Below, piece after piece: positions 24,491-33,799 of a stretch of DNA of 64,000 nt. The notes under the pieces were generated by a model. The model was given only the letters and a program-made list of their open reading frames with translations. It had not been told where the DNA came from and made no database searches. Position 1 is the first letter of the stretch. The number at the start of each line of letters is the position of its first letter. The translations under genes were made by a program, and so were the position numbers. The stretch comes from Bacteroides congonensis (GTDB lineage: Bacteria > Bacteroidota > Bacteroidia > Bacteroidales > Bacteroidaceae): contig NZ_FQXY01000009.1 in assembly GCF_900130125.1 (NCBI RefSeq), positions 535,760 to 599,759 of the forward strand. The letters are read 5' to 3'.

Positions 24491-25449
24491 AATGAAACTT
24501 TAAATAGAAGTACGAAAAGCCATGCCAAATTATACTTAACAAATTTGAAACGTATAATACCCTTTGACGAGAAAGCATTATCACCGATGAAAGGAATGAC
24601 AGCATCACTCTCAGGGAACAATTGGTAATATTCACGTAAACCACTGAAAGTGGTGGTAATAAGGTTTATTCTTGCAAAGAACTTTATAGCTAAAGCAGTC
24701 TTCTCGTATTCCTTGAAGTCTGTTTTTTCCTTATAAAAATCGTACAAATAACCAGCACACTTGATCATCTGATCAACAGCCTTTCGACCATAGTTATGCG
24801 TAAATGCTTGCTCGTTGCCCCTAAAGTAATGATATGTAGCATTATCTATCTGGGCAAGACCTTTAGCATAATAGAATACTCGAAGCATCAAGCCGTTGTC
24901 TTCCCACATATTTATACCTTCGTATGGAAGAAGGTTATTATCCTTATATACGTTCGCCTTCACGAGCTTATTAACTGTGTACATTTGCACACAGTTCTTG
25001 TACCAATTCTTTAATACATCCTGACAGCTATCACCTAAATCACCTAATTCTCTCACAAAAGAATGATCCCCCCATTCCTCAGTAACAGGATACATCACCA
25101 CCTCAGCACCAGTCTTAATAGCTTTCCTATACAACGACTCATAAAGATTGGTATCCACCCAGTCATCACTATCACAATAGATGATGTAGTCTCCAGTAGC
25201 ATGCTGAAGACCATAGATTCTTGCAGAAGCTTGACCGCCATTCTCCTTATTCAGGATTATTACAGAACTCTCACGCTTAGGGTATCGACTAATAACTTCA
25301 TTAAGAAGAACTATGCTATTATCTGGAGAGCCATCGTTCACAAAGATAAACTCAATATCCTCCAGAGTCTGTTCGAAAAGGCTGACGGCGCACTTCTCAA
25401 TATATTTTTCTGTCTTATAGACAAGGACAATCACTGAAACCTTTGGCAT
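24475..25449 (-). CDS. Glycosyltransferase family 2
   Basis: This 324-aa GT-A glycosyltransferase has the N-terminal VSVIVLVYKTEKYIEKC strand-loop, FVNDGSPDNS near residue 36 and the metal-binding CDSDDW near residue 92. The C-terminal end (VKYNLAWLFVLLFKVSLW) is hydrophobic and may associate with the membrane. It transfers one sugar of the capsule repeat; donor and linkage are unknown. It is separated from the next GT2 by 1 bp and overlaps the acyltransferase pseudogene. Confidence 0.92.
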   Translation of the reverse strand: MPKVSVIVLVYKTEKYIEKCAVSLFEQTLEDIEFIFVNDGSPDNSIVLLNEVISRYPKRESSVIILNKENGGQASARIYGLQHATGDYIIYCDSDDWVDTNLYESLYRKAIKTGAEVVMYPVTEEWGDHSFVRELGDLGDSCQDVLKNWYKNCVQMYTVNKLVKANVYKDNNLLPYEGINMWEDNGLMLRVFYYAKGLAQIDNATYHYFRGNEQAFTHNYGRKAVDQMIKCAGYLYDFYKEKTDFKEYEKTALAIKFFARINLITTTFSGLREYYQLFPESDAVIPFIGDNAFSSKGIIRFKFVKYNLAWLFVLLFKVSLWVKK

Positions 25450-25450
25450 A

Positions 25451-26266
25451 TTATTTTTGGAATTTAGCTTTAATCTTTCTCAGTCTATGCATCATGAAAT
25501 TGGGGATGAGGAGCGTTCTGAGGAACCTCATTGTAGGCACCAACCAATAGTTTTTAATGCCAAGATTCTTCAAGATCTCCAGATCTGTTTTGTAACCTCG
25601 GAAGTTAGATGATATTCCATGTCTTCTGATAGTTGCATTCTTATCATCGCGCATCTTATAGAGAGGGTCTTGAAGATTATATCCCTTATAACCTGCACAA
25701 TAGAACTTATGCCAAAGGTAATAATCCTCCATTCGCTCCACCTTCGGTTCTGCCGTATAGTTGCCAATAGCACGAAGAGCCTCTGTACGCATCAGCACAG
25801 GAGCATGACAGAAAGGTGAAGTTCGCTTAAATGAGTTGATAGTTGGTTCCGGTTCCTTGCGTGTCACCTTCCAATCACCGTTCTCATCGAAGTGTGTCAT
25901 GGCACTACTAACGAAAGCATACTCGGGATGAGCGTCCAAAAAGTTAATAAGGGTCTCGAAGCGGTTCGGCACACTGATATCATCACCATCCATACGAGCT
26001 ATAAATTCAGTATCAACATACTCAATGCAATGATTTAAGGTAGCTGCTAACTTCATATTATACTTATTTTTGATTACAATGAAGTTCTCATACTTATTAG
26101 CATACTCTTTAGCAATAGCGTACGTATCATCCTTCGATCCATCATCGCACATAATAACTTTAAAGCCTTTATATGTTTGCGCAAGCATTGAGTCAAAGGC
26201 CTCACGCAATGTTGGAGCACAATTGTATATGCCCATTATAACAGAGATTCTATATTTCATACACAT
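25451..26266 (-). CDS. Glycosyltransferase family 2
   Basis: This 271-aa GT2 enzyme has ISVIMGIYNCAPTLREAF at the N-terminus, CDDGSKDDT near residue 40 and the DxD-type ARMDGDD near residue 93, with a basic C-terminus. It is likely to add an internal sugar of the repeat unit. Its first base overlaps the last base of the upstream EpsG-like gene, so translation is coupled. Confidence 0.92.
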   Translation of the reverse strand: MCMKYRISVIMGIYNCAPTLREAFDSMLAQTYKGFKVIMCDDGSKDDTYAIAKEYANKYENFIVIKNKYNMKLAATLNHCIEYVDTEFIARMDGDDISVPNRFETLINFLDAHPEYAFVSSAMTHFDENGDWKVTRKEPEPTINSFKRTSPFCHAPVLMRTEALRAIGNYTAEPKVERMEDYYLWHKFYCAGYKGYNLQDPLYKMRDDKNATIRRHGISSNFRGYKTDLEILKNLGIKNYWLVPTMRFLRTLLIPNFMMHRLRKIKAKFQK

Positions 26267-27375
26267 TACAGATAAATAATGTTCATAAACAAAGTAAAGC
26301 CAAGGTGAAGGCCGGCAAAAAGGGCTACAGTCTTAAACCTCGAACTGCCCCAGACACATTCTTCATCCAGTAGCGGATAGACCAACACAATAGGGTACAT
26401 AAACCAACTGAGGTATGCAATACGATTGGTGAAACCTGCGTACATACACAAGAGCCAAATACCATTCATTAAGAGATAGGTACAAAGAACTCGATTGTAC
26501 TTTAAGTTATCTATCTTTTTCTTGAATATTGCCCAATAACCAACTAAAACCGGCATTGCACTATATACCACAAAGTCTAAGCGAAAACCCGTCTTGCCTT
26601 CCCAACCTGCCATATTCTCAGCATCAAGGTATGAGGCACCTTTAGTATCAGAATAGGACATAAACAATGTCTGGAAGAAAGTTACATGAGCAGCCGACAA
26701 CGCAAGGCACACTACCCAGAACAAGAAATACCATTTAGGCTTGCTGTAGAACCATACGATAAAGAAGGACAATACACAAGGAGTCATAGAATGATGGAAA
26801 CCCCATGAAGCAACAACCAGAATGGAAGCAAGAACTGGTTTATCAGACCTATAAGCTAAAGCACATAGGAACAAAGCTGCAGCAACTCCTGCTTTCACAC
26901 CATTTACAGAATATGAAAAAGTGGAAAAAGCCCCTAAAAAAACAACAAATGCAATCAACGTGTTATTAGGGAAGAACTTTTTGCAGGCAAGATACGTTCC
27001 TATAAAATATATGCTTGCCATAAATAGGAACAGAGTATGCCAGCCAAGATCGTATGATGCAAAGAAGCGATAAATGTTTTCGAACAGCAAATTCTCCACA
27101 TCTGCTGACAGCACAAAAGGTTCATGCAAATGATAATAGTATCCTGCAACATAACCTACCGTATCAACAAATACCGGATCATTCGGGCGCAGTCCAATAA
27201 AGACTGTACAAAGCAATGCAAGAATAAGTGTGTTGCTAGAACTGTCTTTGACTAACACTCCACTACTGCTCATCCTATACCGATTGTACACCGAAAAGGT
27301 GGCAATCGTTACTATGAACAAGTAGATAAATAAATAATATGATCCTGGAATCATTGTTAATTCTCCTTTAGCCAA
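26266..27375 (-). CDS. EpsG-family membrane protein, probable Wzy-type polymerase
   Basis: This 369-aa polytopic protein has about ten predicted helices and matches the EpsG family: PGSYYLFIYLFIVTIATFSV at the N-terminus, GLRPNDPVFVDTVGYV near residue 61 and SWGFHHSMTPC near residue 189. In Wzx/Wzy capsule systems this family polymerises lipid-linked repeat units on the periplasmic side. No other intact polymerase candidate is visible in the operon, which supports the role. It overlaps the upstream glycosyltransferase by 19 bp. Confidence 0.8.
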   Translation of the reverse strand: MAKGELTMIPGSYYLFIYLFIVTIATFSVYNRYRMSSSGVLVKDSSSNTLILALLCTVFIGLRPNDPVFVDTVGYVAGYYYHLHEPFVLSADVENLLFENIYRFFASYDLGWHTLFLFMASIYFIGTYLACKKFFPNNTLIAFVVFLGAFSTFSYSVNGVKAGVAAALFLCALAYRSDKPVLASILVVASWGFHHSMTPCVLSFFIVWFYSKPKWYFLFWVVCLALSAAHVTFFQTLFMSYSDTKGASYLDAENMAGWEGKTGFRLDFVVYSAMPVLVGYWAIFKKKIDNLKYNRVLCTYLLMNGIWLLCMYAGFTNRIAYLSWFMYPIVLVYPLLDEECVWGSSRFKTVALFAGLHLGFTLFMNIIYL

Positions 27376-28574
27376 TTATTCTTTTGACTAACAAGAGTTG
27401 CCATCAACTCTTTAGCTACCTTTTCACCACAGAAATTCATACGCACAAATTCGCATCCCCTCTTGGCTATCTTCTCCAGTTCGTCTTGATTCTCAGACTT
27501 CTGCCAGAACTCTATCGTCTTACGGAGACCTTCTTTAGTACCATCGTAAGCAATGTAGTGTATTCCGGGAATAAGACCAAGATCACGATACATAGGCGAG
27601 TCGAGACCAATGTAAGCGCTACCACATGCCATGCCCTCTACATAGCCGATACCAGGAACACCGAGGATCTCCTCACCAAGGAGATGCATCTTGTAATCGT
27701 TGAACTTCTCCACCATATTGAAACTGAAGTATTTCTTCTGCTGACCAATATGGGTGAGGTTATAAAACTTCTTGTACATACGCACAAAATAGTTCTCGCC
27801 ATCTACATACTTCTTACCTATGTTGTCCTCCAGATAGTCGCTACTGTAGCAATCTACTGTGTCCTTGAAGAAGTCCGGATAATCCTTCACGAACTTACGA
27901 GCAGGCTGGTCGCAAGGGTCACCATAGACAGACACGAACTCCTCATGCTCCTTATAGGTGATAGTACCTGTGGAAAAGCACTTGTTCTGACGCTCCTTAA
28001 AGGGCTTCATATTCTTAAAACGCTCAGCAAACACAAAAGGTATAACCACCCATGGACGCTCTACGTGATAATATTTGCGGAAGAGTTCAGAAGACTTACT
28101 CAGATCCACTTCGTTGAAATAACACTGGAAGTCGGCCTTCTCCATGCATGCATTCTCGGTCTTGCGGCCATGGAAATGAAGCATGCTTAGAGCCTTGAAT
28201 GCCTTGATATCACCAGCCACCTCATAGTTGCTCTTACCCATGATATTATAGAGGATGACGATGTCATCAAGTCGGATGTCACTTGCCTTTGTCAGAATGG
28301 TTACCTTCTTAGGATCGATGCCGTTCTTCTTCAGAATATTCTTATTCTCCCAGAACCTGAGACAATGGAACTTATTTAAGGCGCCACCATCATTCGGAAC
28401 GAGTGAGAACCCATGCTCAGTGATGTAGTTGCACACCTCATACTTGTCGCTATCAAGCAGATAATCAAGAATATATCTATGTTTCAGAGCTGCCGAAGTC
28501 CTAAAATAGATGACCTGCGAGTTGCGCACAAGCATCCAGCTAGTATGCAGATTGATGAAAATGATTCTTTGCAT
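27357..28574 (-). CDS. GT-B type glycosyltransferase
   Basis: This 405-aa protein looks like a GT-B glycosyltransferase of the family 1/4 type. The C-terminal half has a donor-binding segment EGMACGSAYIGLDSPMYRD followed by GIHYIAYDGTKEGLRKTIEF, which resembles the E-x7-E region though diverged. The N-terminal half has no named motif. It forms part of the repeat-unit assembly set, and its start is 3 bp after the GT32-like gene. Sugar specificity is unknown. Confidence 0.75.
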   Translation of the reverse strand: MQRIIFINLHTSWMLVRNSQVIYFRTSAALKHRYILDYLLDSDKYEVCNYITEHGFSLVPNDGGALNKFHCLRFWENKNILKKNGIDPKKVTILTKASDIRLDDIVILYNIMGKSNYEVAGDIKAFKALSMLHFHGRKTENACMEKADFQCYFNEVDLSKSSELFRKYYHVERPWVVIPFVFAERFKNMKPFKERQNKCFSTGTITYKEHEEFVSVYGDPCDQPARKFVKDYPDFFKDTVDCYSSDYLEDNIGKKYVDGENYFVRMYKKFYNLTHIGQQKKYFSFNMVEKFNDYKMHLLGEEILGVPGIGYVEGMACGSAYIGLDSPMYRDLGLIPGIHYIAYDGTKEGLRKTIEFWQKSENQDELEKIAKRGCEFVRMNFCGEKVAKELMATLVSQKNNWLKEN

Positions 28575-28577
28575 ATC

Positions 28578-29312
28578 TTATTTTCTTTTTCTCAGTTTAC
28601 GTAATTTGTTGTAGAAGTCCAAAAAGCCTTCTCCAAAGATAGGTATGAGGAGTTTCTTTCGAATGAAGCGGACAAAGTGGCTGGTCTTAGAGGTCCATGT
28701 CATCGTCTGCCAATGGATGGCGTATGAATTTTCAGTTTGGTGTTTGGTTCCTCGCTCCAAACTCACCACATGAAAATAGTCGTCGGGATAGAGAATAATC
28801 CCCTCCTTCAATTCCTGATATTTGTTCTTATGTACATAGCCATATTCTACAAGCACCTCTTGCAGGTGTTCGTTTACAACTGCCATATTGAGCGAACCAT
28901 CTGGCTTGACAAAAGACATAGTTCTGTAGTAGTCAAGCACCTTCTTCCAATAGGGGTGTCTCGGCTCTGTACCATACATGGCGGTAATGGCTCCATCCTC
29001 ATCGGTACCCAATACTACGCGATGAACTTCCAACGGTGCAATAGGCTTGAGTATCTCGATGTCGGTATCAAGATACCAGCCGCCATATTTATAGATAGCT
29101 TCGATGCGAACATAGTCTGATACAAAAGCCCATTTCTTCAGTTCAAAGGCTTCCTTTGCAAACTGGCACGAGTTGACATCAAAAGTCTCTTCGTTCCAAA
29201 GTTTGAACTCGTAATCTGGCAGGTACTTCTTCCAGCTATCTATGCACTTCTGTATTTTGGGTGGGAATGGGTTGTTTCCAAACCAAACATAATGAATAAT
29301 CTTTGGAATCAT
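28578..29312 (-). CDS. GT32-like capsular glycosyltransferase (DXD sugar-binding)
   Basis: This 244-aa protein matches the Gly_transf_sug/Och1-like family common in capsule loci. It begins MIPKIIHYVWFGNNPFPPKI, has the WAFVSDYVRIEAIYKYGGWY segment near residue 61 and the DTDIE metal motif at about residues 82-86. It transfers a hexose from a nucleotide sugar. It overlaps the upstream GT2 by 4 bp (ATGA-type coupling). Confidence 0.9.
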   Translation of the reverse strand: MIPKIIHYVWFGNNPFPPKIQKCIDSWKKYLPDYEFKLWNEETFDVNSCQFAKEAFELKKWAFVSDYVRIEAIYKYGGWYLDTDIEILKPIAPLEVHRVVLGTDEDGAITAMYGTEPRHPYWKKVLDYYRTMSFVKPDGSLNMAVVNEHLQEVLVEYGYVHKNKYQELKEGIILYPDDYFHVVSLERGTKHQTENSYAIHWQTMTWTSKTSHFVRFIRKKLLIPIFGEGFLDFYNKLRKLRKRK

Positions 29313-30259
29313 TTGTGTATATATTTTAATAAGCTAAACGATATGGATGCCGCAATAGCATACAACTTCATATTGGCTGTTGGGATATCTGACTTGAGTA
29401 TCAACATCAAGTTGCATCTCACATTCTGCTGACGCATATGGATATGCCCATCATATCCATATGATGTAGCCGATGCATAATACAAAGCCCACATGTCTTC
29501 GAGGGCTGCTCTCACCTTGACAACATCAAGATATTGTGGCCATAGTTTGGCTACATCTTCAGTTATCTGTTTCCATACCTGATGATTCGATCCCTTCTTC
29601 TCCGGTGTCCAAGATGCATGGGAGATACTGTCATCATTCATTCTGTAATGATACAGTATCTTGTCAATCAGTACTACCTTATCCACATTCTGTAATAATC
29701 CCCATACAAATAGCGCATCCTCTCCGTAGGAGATTCCACAATGAAATCGCACATTATGGAATAAACTCGTCGCAACAAGTTTATTCCATAATGAACCGTT
29801 GAAACGCACATGACGAAGGAATTCGAGAACTACTTCGGGTTGTTCCCAAATTACTTCGTTTTGGGTGTTTTTGTCGAATGAATTATCATTTTTGACCATA
29901 CCACATGTCACGATGGACGAGTTTGTAGTTAGTGCTTTTTGTATTAAGAGCTCCACCATGTCCAGCTCAATCCAGTCATCGGAATCCACAAAAAGCACAT
30001 AGTCACCCCTCACCTTATCCAGCAGATGGTTACGTGTGATGGCCACACCACAGTTTTTCTGGTGGTATATCTCAACACGTTTGTCCTTGGCGGCAAATTC
30101 TTGCATCACGCTCCAGGTACCATCTTCACTACCATCGTCTATCAGCACGATCTGCAAATTGCTGTAAGTCTGATGAATAATGGAATCAAGACATTGAGGT
30201 AGAAACTTCTCTACATTGTAACTTGGTGAAAGGATAGACACCAAAGGAGTGTTATTCAT
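29309..30259 (-). CDS. Glycosyltransferase family 2
   Basis: This 316-aa GT2 enzyme shows VSILSPSYNVEKFLPQCLDS at residues 7-26, LIDDGSEDGTW near residue 39 and the DxD motif VDSDDWIELDM near residue 91. It has the roughly 200-residue catalytic domain and a variable C-terminal half. It is the first glycosyltransferase downstream of a decayed acyltransferase and is coupled to the GT32-like gene. Confidence 0.92.
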   Translation of the reverse strand: MNNTPLVSILSPSYNVEKFLPQCLDSIIHQTYSNLQIVLIDDGSEDGTWSVMQEFAAKDKRVEIYHQKNCGVAITRNHLLDKVRGDYVLFVDSDDWIELDMVELLIQKALTTNSSIVTCGMVKNDNSFDKNTQNEVIWEQPEVVLEFLRHVRFNGSLWNKLVATSLFHNVRFHCGISYGEDALFVWGLLQNVDKVVLIDKILYHYRMNDDSISHASWTPEKKGSNHQVWKQITEDVAKLWPQYLDVVKVRAALEDMWALYYASATSYGYDGHIHMRQQNVRCNLMLILKSDIPTANMKLYAIAASISFSLLKYIHK

Positions 30260-30266
30260 ACTTTTA

Positions 30267-30480
30267 TTATTCTAAGTTTCCCCAGCAGAAAGTAAATTCT
30301 ATACTGAACAGAATTACCACCAGCGGGTTGAAATACATATATATGTTTTCTATCGACTCGGGAAGTCGCATCGCTACGACTTCGCACACTTACATAATGA
30401 GTATATGGAAGATATAGATGTAGAGTGAATAGTTGCGCCTCAAGATCGATATGATATTATCCATTGTTTGGATCGTTAGC
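30267..30480 (-). pseudogene. C-terminal remnant of an acyltransferase family 3 gene
   Basis: The 325-bp gap between flanking genes holds a leftward frame reading LRRNYSLYIYIFHILIM, stop, then a continuation through YMYFNPLVVILFSIEFTFCW and a final stop at 30267-30269. The YSLYIYIFH motif is typical of the last helices of O-acyltransferases. No start or N-terminal part remains, so this is a relic of a deleted or replaced gene. The rest of the gap, up to 30,584, shows nothing else. Confidence 0.65.
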
Positions 30481-30584
30481 ATTGCTTGGATATCATAAAC
30501 TTTCTTTTTATCACGAATTAGCGAATGTGCGAATTATTGTTAGCCAATTTTCTAAATTGATGATTCGGGACTTATTAAACATAC

Positions 30585-32219
30585 TTACTCATATCTCATC
30601 AAATCACGTTGTGTTCCCCAGTCCTTATACTCCTCCACCATCATCGGGCGGAAGGGCTTCTTGTCAAGAAGCATAGCATAGATTATGTGGGAGAGGTAGA
30701 GACGCCCATACTGACGAAGACAGTTATAGTAGTGTATGAAAGTCTCCACTCGCTTGATAGCGTAACCGCCAGCACTGATGTAGCGCCCCACCACAGTCTT
30801 CTCAATGATGTTGGTAAGATAGTACATATCATCAACGGCTACATAGCTCTTGTCTTTAGGTGACAAAACCTCCAACTGCTCAATAGGGAAAATGGCTACA
30901 GCATTCCCATCGGTAAGGTCGGTATAGAAGAAACAGTCAGCATCCTTGATGAAGATACTATCCTCTATCCGTTCCAGCATGATGGTACGATAAATAGTCT
31001 CAGCCTGATCCTGCGTGGGTTCATCGAGCACCACTACCTTAGCATTCTTGATGCCGAGACGTTTGAACTGCAGTTTCAGTGAGTCAGCCACAAAGAAACG
31101 CTCATTATGCTTGCGAAGGACGGTAAAATAGATATTATCGAACTTCTCAAGATCCAACCCCATGATGCTCTTTATGCAGATGATCACGCCATCCTTGTCC
31201 AAACCAAAGACATATGGAAGACCATTCTCGTACTCAGGCTTGTCGGCGGCTACGGGAACGAGCAAACTCTTGCGAGTGTTGAGAGAGTTTGAGAGAATTT
31301 GAGAGGGGGTACTTTCTCCACAGTCTCCTACATTCTCTACACATCTCTTACTATCTAAACCATCAAGTAGCGACTCAAGGGTCTCCTTGAGGAAACAGAG
31401 GACTTTCTCCTCATGCGCATACGGCAGAATGCGGAGGATATTCATAAGCTGCATGATAGGATAGTTGGTGCGGTACCACTCATACTTGTTACTGAAGTAG
31501 GTATCAATCTCACGGTCTATCTTGTCGAGTACAATATGCAGACGGACAGCATCGTAACGCTTGGTGTACATCAACTGTGACCAGCGGTGGCAAGTATCCT
31601 GACGAAGTTTAACTATGTCCTGCAAAGGGGTCTCGATGAAACTGTCAAGGAAGTCGATAAGATAATAATTGTTGCCGTTGAAGAGAATGTTGCTAAAGGT
31701 GAGATCACCATGGCAGAGACCTACAGGGATGAGCATATCGTTGAGTTCTGCAAACACCCACTCAGACCGGCTTAGAATAGAAGCAATGCGCTCGTCTCTC
31801 TGATAGAAAGGATTGCTCTCGCACTTACTTTTAATCTCTGCAAACTTATCCTGAAAGATGGAGGCCGACACAGTCTGCAACTTACTTTTGCTGATCTCAT
31901 GTTCCACAAAATACTCCAATGCACCAATCAGGTAATCCACTTGTTCGAAGCCTGCCTGCTCAAAGAACTCGATGAAGTTTTTAGAGTACACATATTGCAT
32001 CTTGACCACAACGGTCTCATCAGTTTTCTCAATATCGTAAATTTTAGGCACACGGATATGCTGATGTTCTATCTCTGCTGCTGCACATTGTTTCTCAGCC
32101 TGCAGAACAAGGCGCTCAATGTACTTTGGATCTGCCGTGGATTTATACACATAAATTTCATTGCTCTCATTGACCACATCAATCTGGCATCCACTATGTC
32201 CTTTAACTTCTATCTTCAT
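30585..32219 (-). CDS. Phosphotransferase (APH/choline-kinase-like) with C-terminal nucleotidyltransferase-like domain
   Basis: This 544-aa protein has an N-terminal kinase fold with the Brenner motif CHGDLTFSNILF near residue 168 and YLIDFLDS near residue 186 as the metal-binding Asp. A spacer (about 290-320) of low complexity leads to a C-terminal region (about 320-520) that looks like a degenerate sugar-phosphate nucleotidyltransferase (PYVFGLDKDGVIICIKSI, then VLDEPTQDQAETIYRTI and FIKDADCFFY) without the G-x-G-x-R loop. With the neighbouring HAD and nucleotidyltransferase genes it suggests synthesis of a phosphorylated or nucleotide-activated substituent. The substrate is unknown. It overlaps the downstream end of the acyltransferase gene by 4 bp. 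Confidence 0.75.
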   Translation of the reverse strand: MKIEVKGHSGCQIDVVNESNEIYVYKSTADPKYIERLVLQAEKQCAAAEIEHQHIRVPKIYDIEKTDETVVVKMQYVYSKNFIEFFEQAGFEQVDYLIGALEYFVEHEISKSKLQTVSASIFQDKFAEIKSKCESNPFYQRDERIASILSRSEWVFAELNDMLIPVGLCHGDLTFSNILFNGNNYYLIDFLDSFIETPLQDIVKLRQDTCHRWSQLMYTKRYDAVRLHIVLDKIDREIDTYFSNKYEWYRTNYPIMQLMNILRILPYAHEEKVLCFLKETLESLLDGLDSKRCVENVGDCGESTPSQILSNSLNTRKSLLVPVAADKPEYENGLPYVFGLDKDGVIICIKSIMGLDLEKFDNIYFTVLRKHNERFFVADSLKLQFKRLGIKNAKVVVLDEPTQDQAETIYRTIMLERIEDSIFIKDADCFFYTDLTDGNAVAIFPIEQLEVLSPKDKSYVAVDDMYYLTNIIEKTVVGRYISAGGYAIKRVETFIHYYNCLRQYGRLYLSHIIYAMLLDKKPFRPMMVEEYKDWGTQRDLMRYE

Positions 32220-33217
32220 AATCTTTCTTCAAAAGACGTTGTTTTTAACTTAATCAATAACTTTTCTGATTTTATCAACATTGCTGCAATAGCGTAAGAA
32301 ATCAACGTTACAATAACGAAAACTATAGGTACTGAGTTAATCCATATTGGCATATCTTGGAAAACGCCTCTAGTAGCAACACTAAAAAATATACAATGGA
32401 TAAACCACATATAGGTTGAGCATTTACCCAACTGAGTCAATATTCTGAATGTACAGGTATTTTCTTTTCCTTGGAAAAGAAAACATATAGTAATTACCAC
32501 CAAAGGAACAGCAAGGGTGTCCGTTGTAAAACCTTTGATACCACTAATGCCACAACGAAATACAACAGCAAGTAGCCCCAAAACTATCCACACATATTTT
32601 AAAGTTATCTTTTTGCTCCATCTTGAGAGCACTTGAGTCTTTGCACAATATAAACCAACTGCAAGTACTTGTGAATATCTAAAACAGTTTGAAAGAATGC
32701 TGCTTGAACTGAATAATGTTGCTAACCCTCCAAATACCACAATTGCAACTATCAATCGCCATATTCCATCGTGCAGCATCCCACGCTTCAGTAATGGTAA
32801 CACCAATAATGCATAGCCGTAAAAATAAATATACCAATTACCCAAATTGTATTGACACTGAAGACCAAACATATTGTATATCAACAATTTACCCCCTATA
32901 AAATATCCTCCACATATAGAAATTGGAACAATCATCAAGAAAAGCACTATCCAATATTGCTTCAACAATTTCCAAATATGCTCCCATACATACTTCGGAC
33001 TATATGACTGACAATACCAAAATCCATAACCGATTATGAAAGTGTAGATACCGACACATATCTTCATGCCAATCTGCATTCTAAGAGCCGGGAAAGTTGA
33101 CAATAAAGCTGGCGGTTCAGCATAAAACTCCTTAATCAAACAATGATGGAGTATCATGAAAACAATTGCTATTCCCTTCAAAACAGTTGTCTTGTCTTTT
33201 GAAATACTTATTATCAT
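32216..33217 (-). CDS. Acyltransferase family 3
   Basis: This 333-aa membrane O-acyltransferase has about ten helices. It starts with KDKTTVLKGIAIVFMILHHCL, which carries the conserved His pair region, and ends with MWFIHCIFF and a C-terminal helix. It probably adds acetyl groups to the capsule repeat at the periplasmic face. It is one of two intact acyltransferases in the operon and resembles the second (34693-35748) in its opening motif, suggesting duplication. It overlaps the phosphotransferase gene by 4 bp. Confidence 0.9.
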   Translation of the reverse strand: MIISISKDKTTVLKGIAIVFMILHHCLIKEFYAEPPALLSTFPALRMQIGMKICVGIYTFIIGYGFWYCQSYSPKYVWEHIWKLLKQYWIVLFLMIVPISICGGYFIGGKLLIYNMFGLQCQYNLGNWYIYFYGYALLVLPLLKRGMLHDGIWRLIVAIVVFGGLATLFSSSSILSNCFRYSQVLAVGLYCAKTQVLSRWSKKITLKYVWIVLGLLAVVFRCGISGIKGFTTDTLAVPLVVITICFLFQGKENTCTFRILTQLGKCSTYMWFIHCIFFSVATRGVFQDMPIWINSVPIVFVIVTLISYAIAAMLIKSEKLLIKLKTTSFEERL

Positions 33218-33235
33218 TTCTTAAAATATTTCAAA

Positions 33236-33799
33236 TCACAAAAACTGTTTCTCCGAGACTACCATACATTGCGCTCCTGAACCCTTTGCTGCATCAATAC
33301 CAACTTGACTGTCTTCAAATATCAAAGTTTCTTCAGGTTTGACACCAAGAGTTTCCATCGCTTTAAGATAAATCTCCGGTGATGGTTTACCTTCCTTTAC
33401 ATCCACTCCTGCAAAAATCAAATCAAAATGTTTATCAACTCCAAGGAATGTAGCTGCATTCATGAGATTCTCCTTGCGAGCTGTTGAGGCTATTGCCGTC
33501 TTTGCTCCCATTACTTTGAAAGTCTCGATCAATGAGATTAGCACCTTATTAGGACGAAGACTGTCAAAATACTTAGGATAAGCTTCTTTCTTCGCCTTTT
33601 TGATTGCATTTACTTTTGCTACATCATTGATACCAATTTCTAACATAAAGTGCTCAAAGCGATATCCGAAACACTCACGATAGCGCTCTGGAGTAAGCGT
33701 TTCGCCTATACTGGCAAACGCTTCTTGATAAGCGCGAAAATTAGCCTCAAAAGTATCGACCAGTGTGCCATCAAAATCTGTAATTATTGCCTTAATCAT
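33236..33799 (-). CDS. HAD-superfamily phosphatase
   Basis: This 187-aa enzyme has the HAD motifs in order: DFDGTLVDT at residues 8-16 (nucleophile and acid Asp), IASTARKENL near residue 104 (motif II Ser/Thr), and KEGKPSPEIY followed by IFEDSQVGID near residue 159 (motifs III and IV). It is a phosphoglucomutase- or phosphatase-like cap type 1 member. The gene overlaps the nucleotidyltransferase gene by 4 bp, so the pair probably works on one sugar phosphate, for example removing phosphate before or after nucleotide activation. Confidence 0.9.
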   Translation of the reverse strand: MIKAIITDFDGTLVDTFEANFRAYQEAFASIGETLTPERYRECFGYRFEHFMLEIGINDVAKVNAIKKAKKEAYPKYFDSLRPNKVLISLIETFKVMGAKTAIASTARKENLMNAATFLGVDKHFDLIFAGVDVKEGKPSPEIYLKAMETLGVKPEETLIFEDSQVGIDAAKGSGAQCMVVSEKQFL

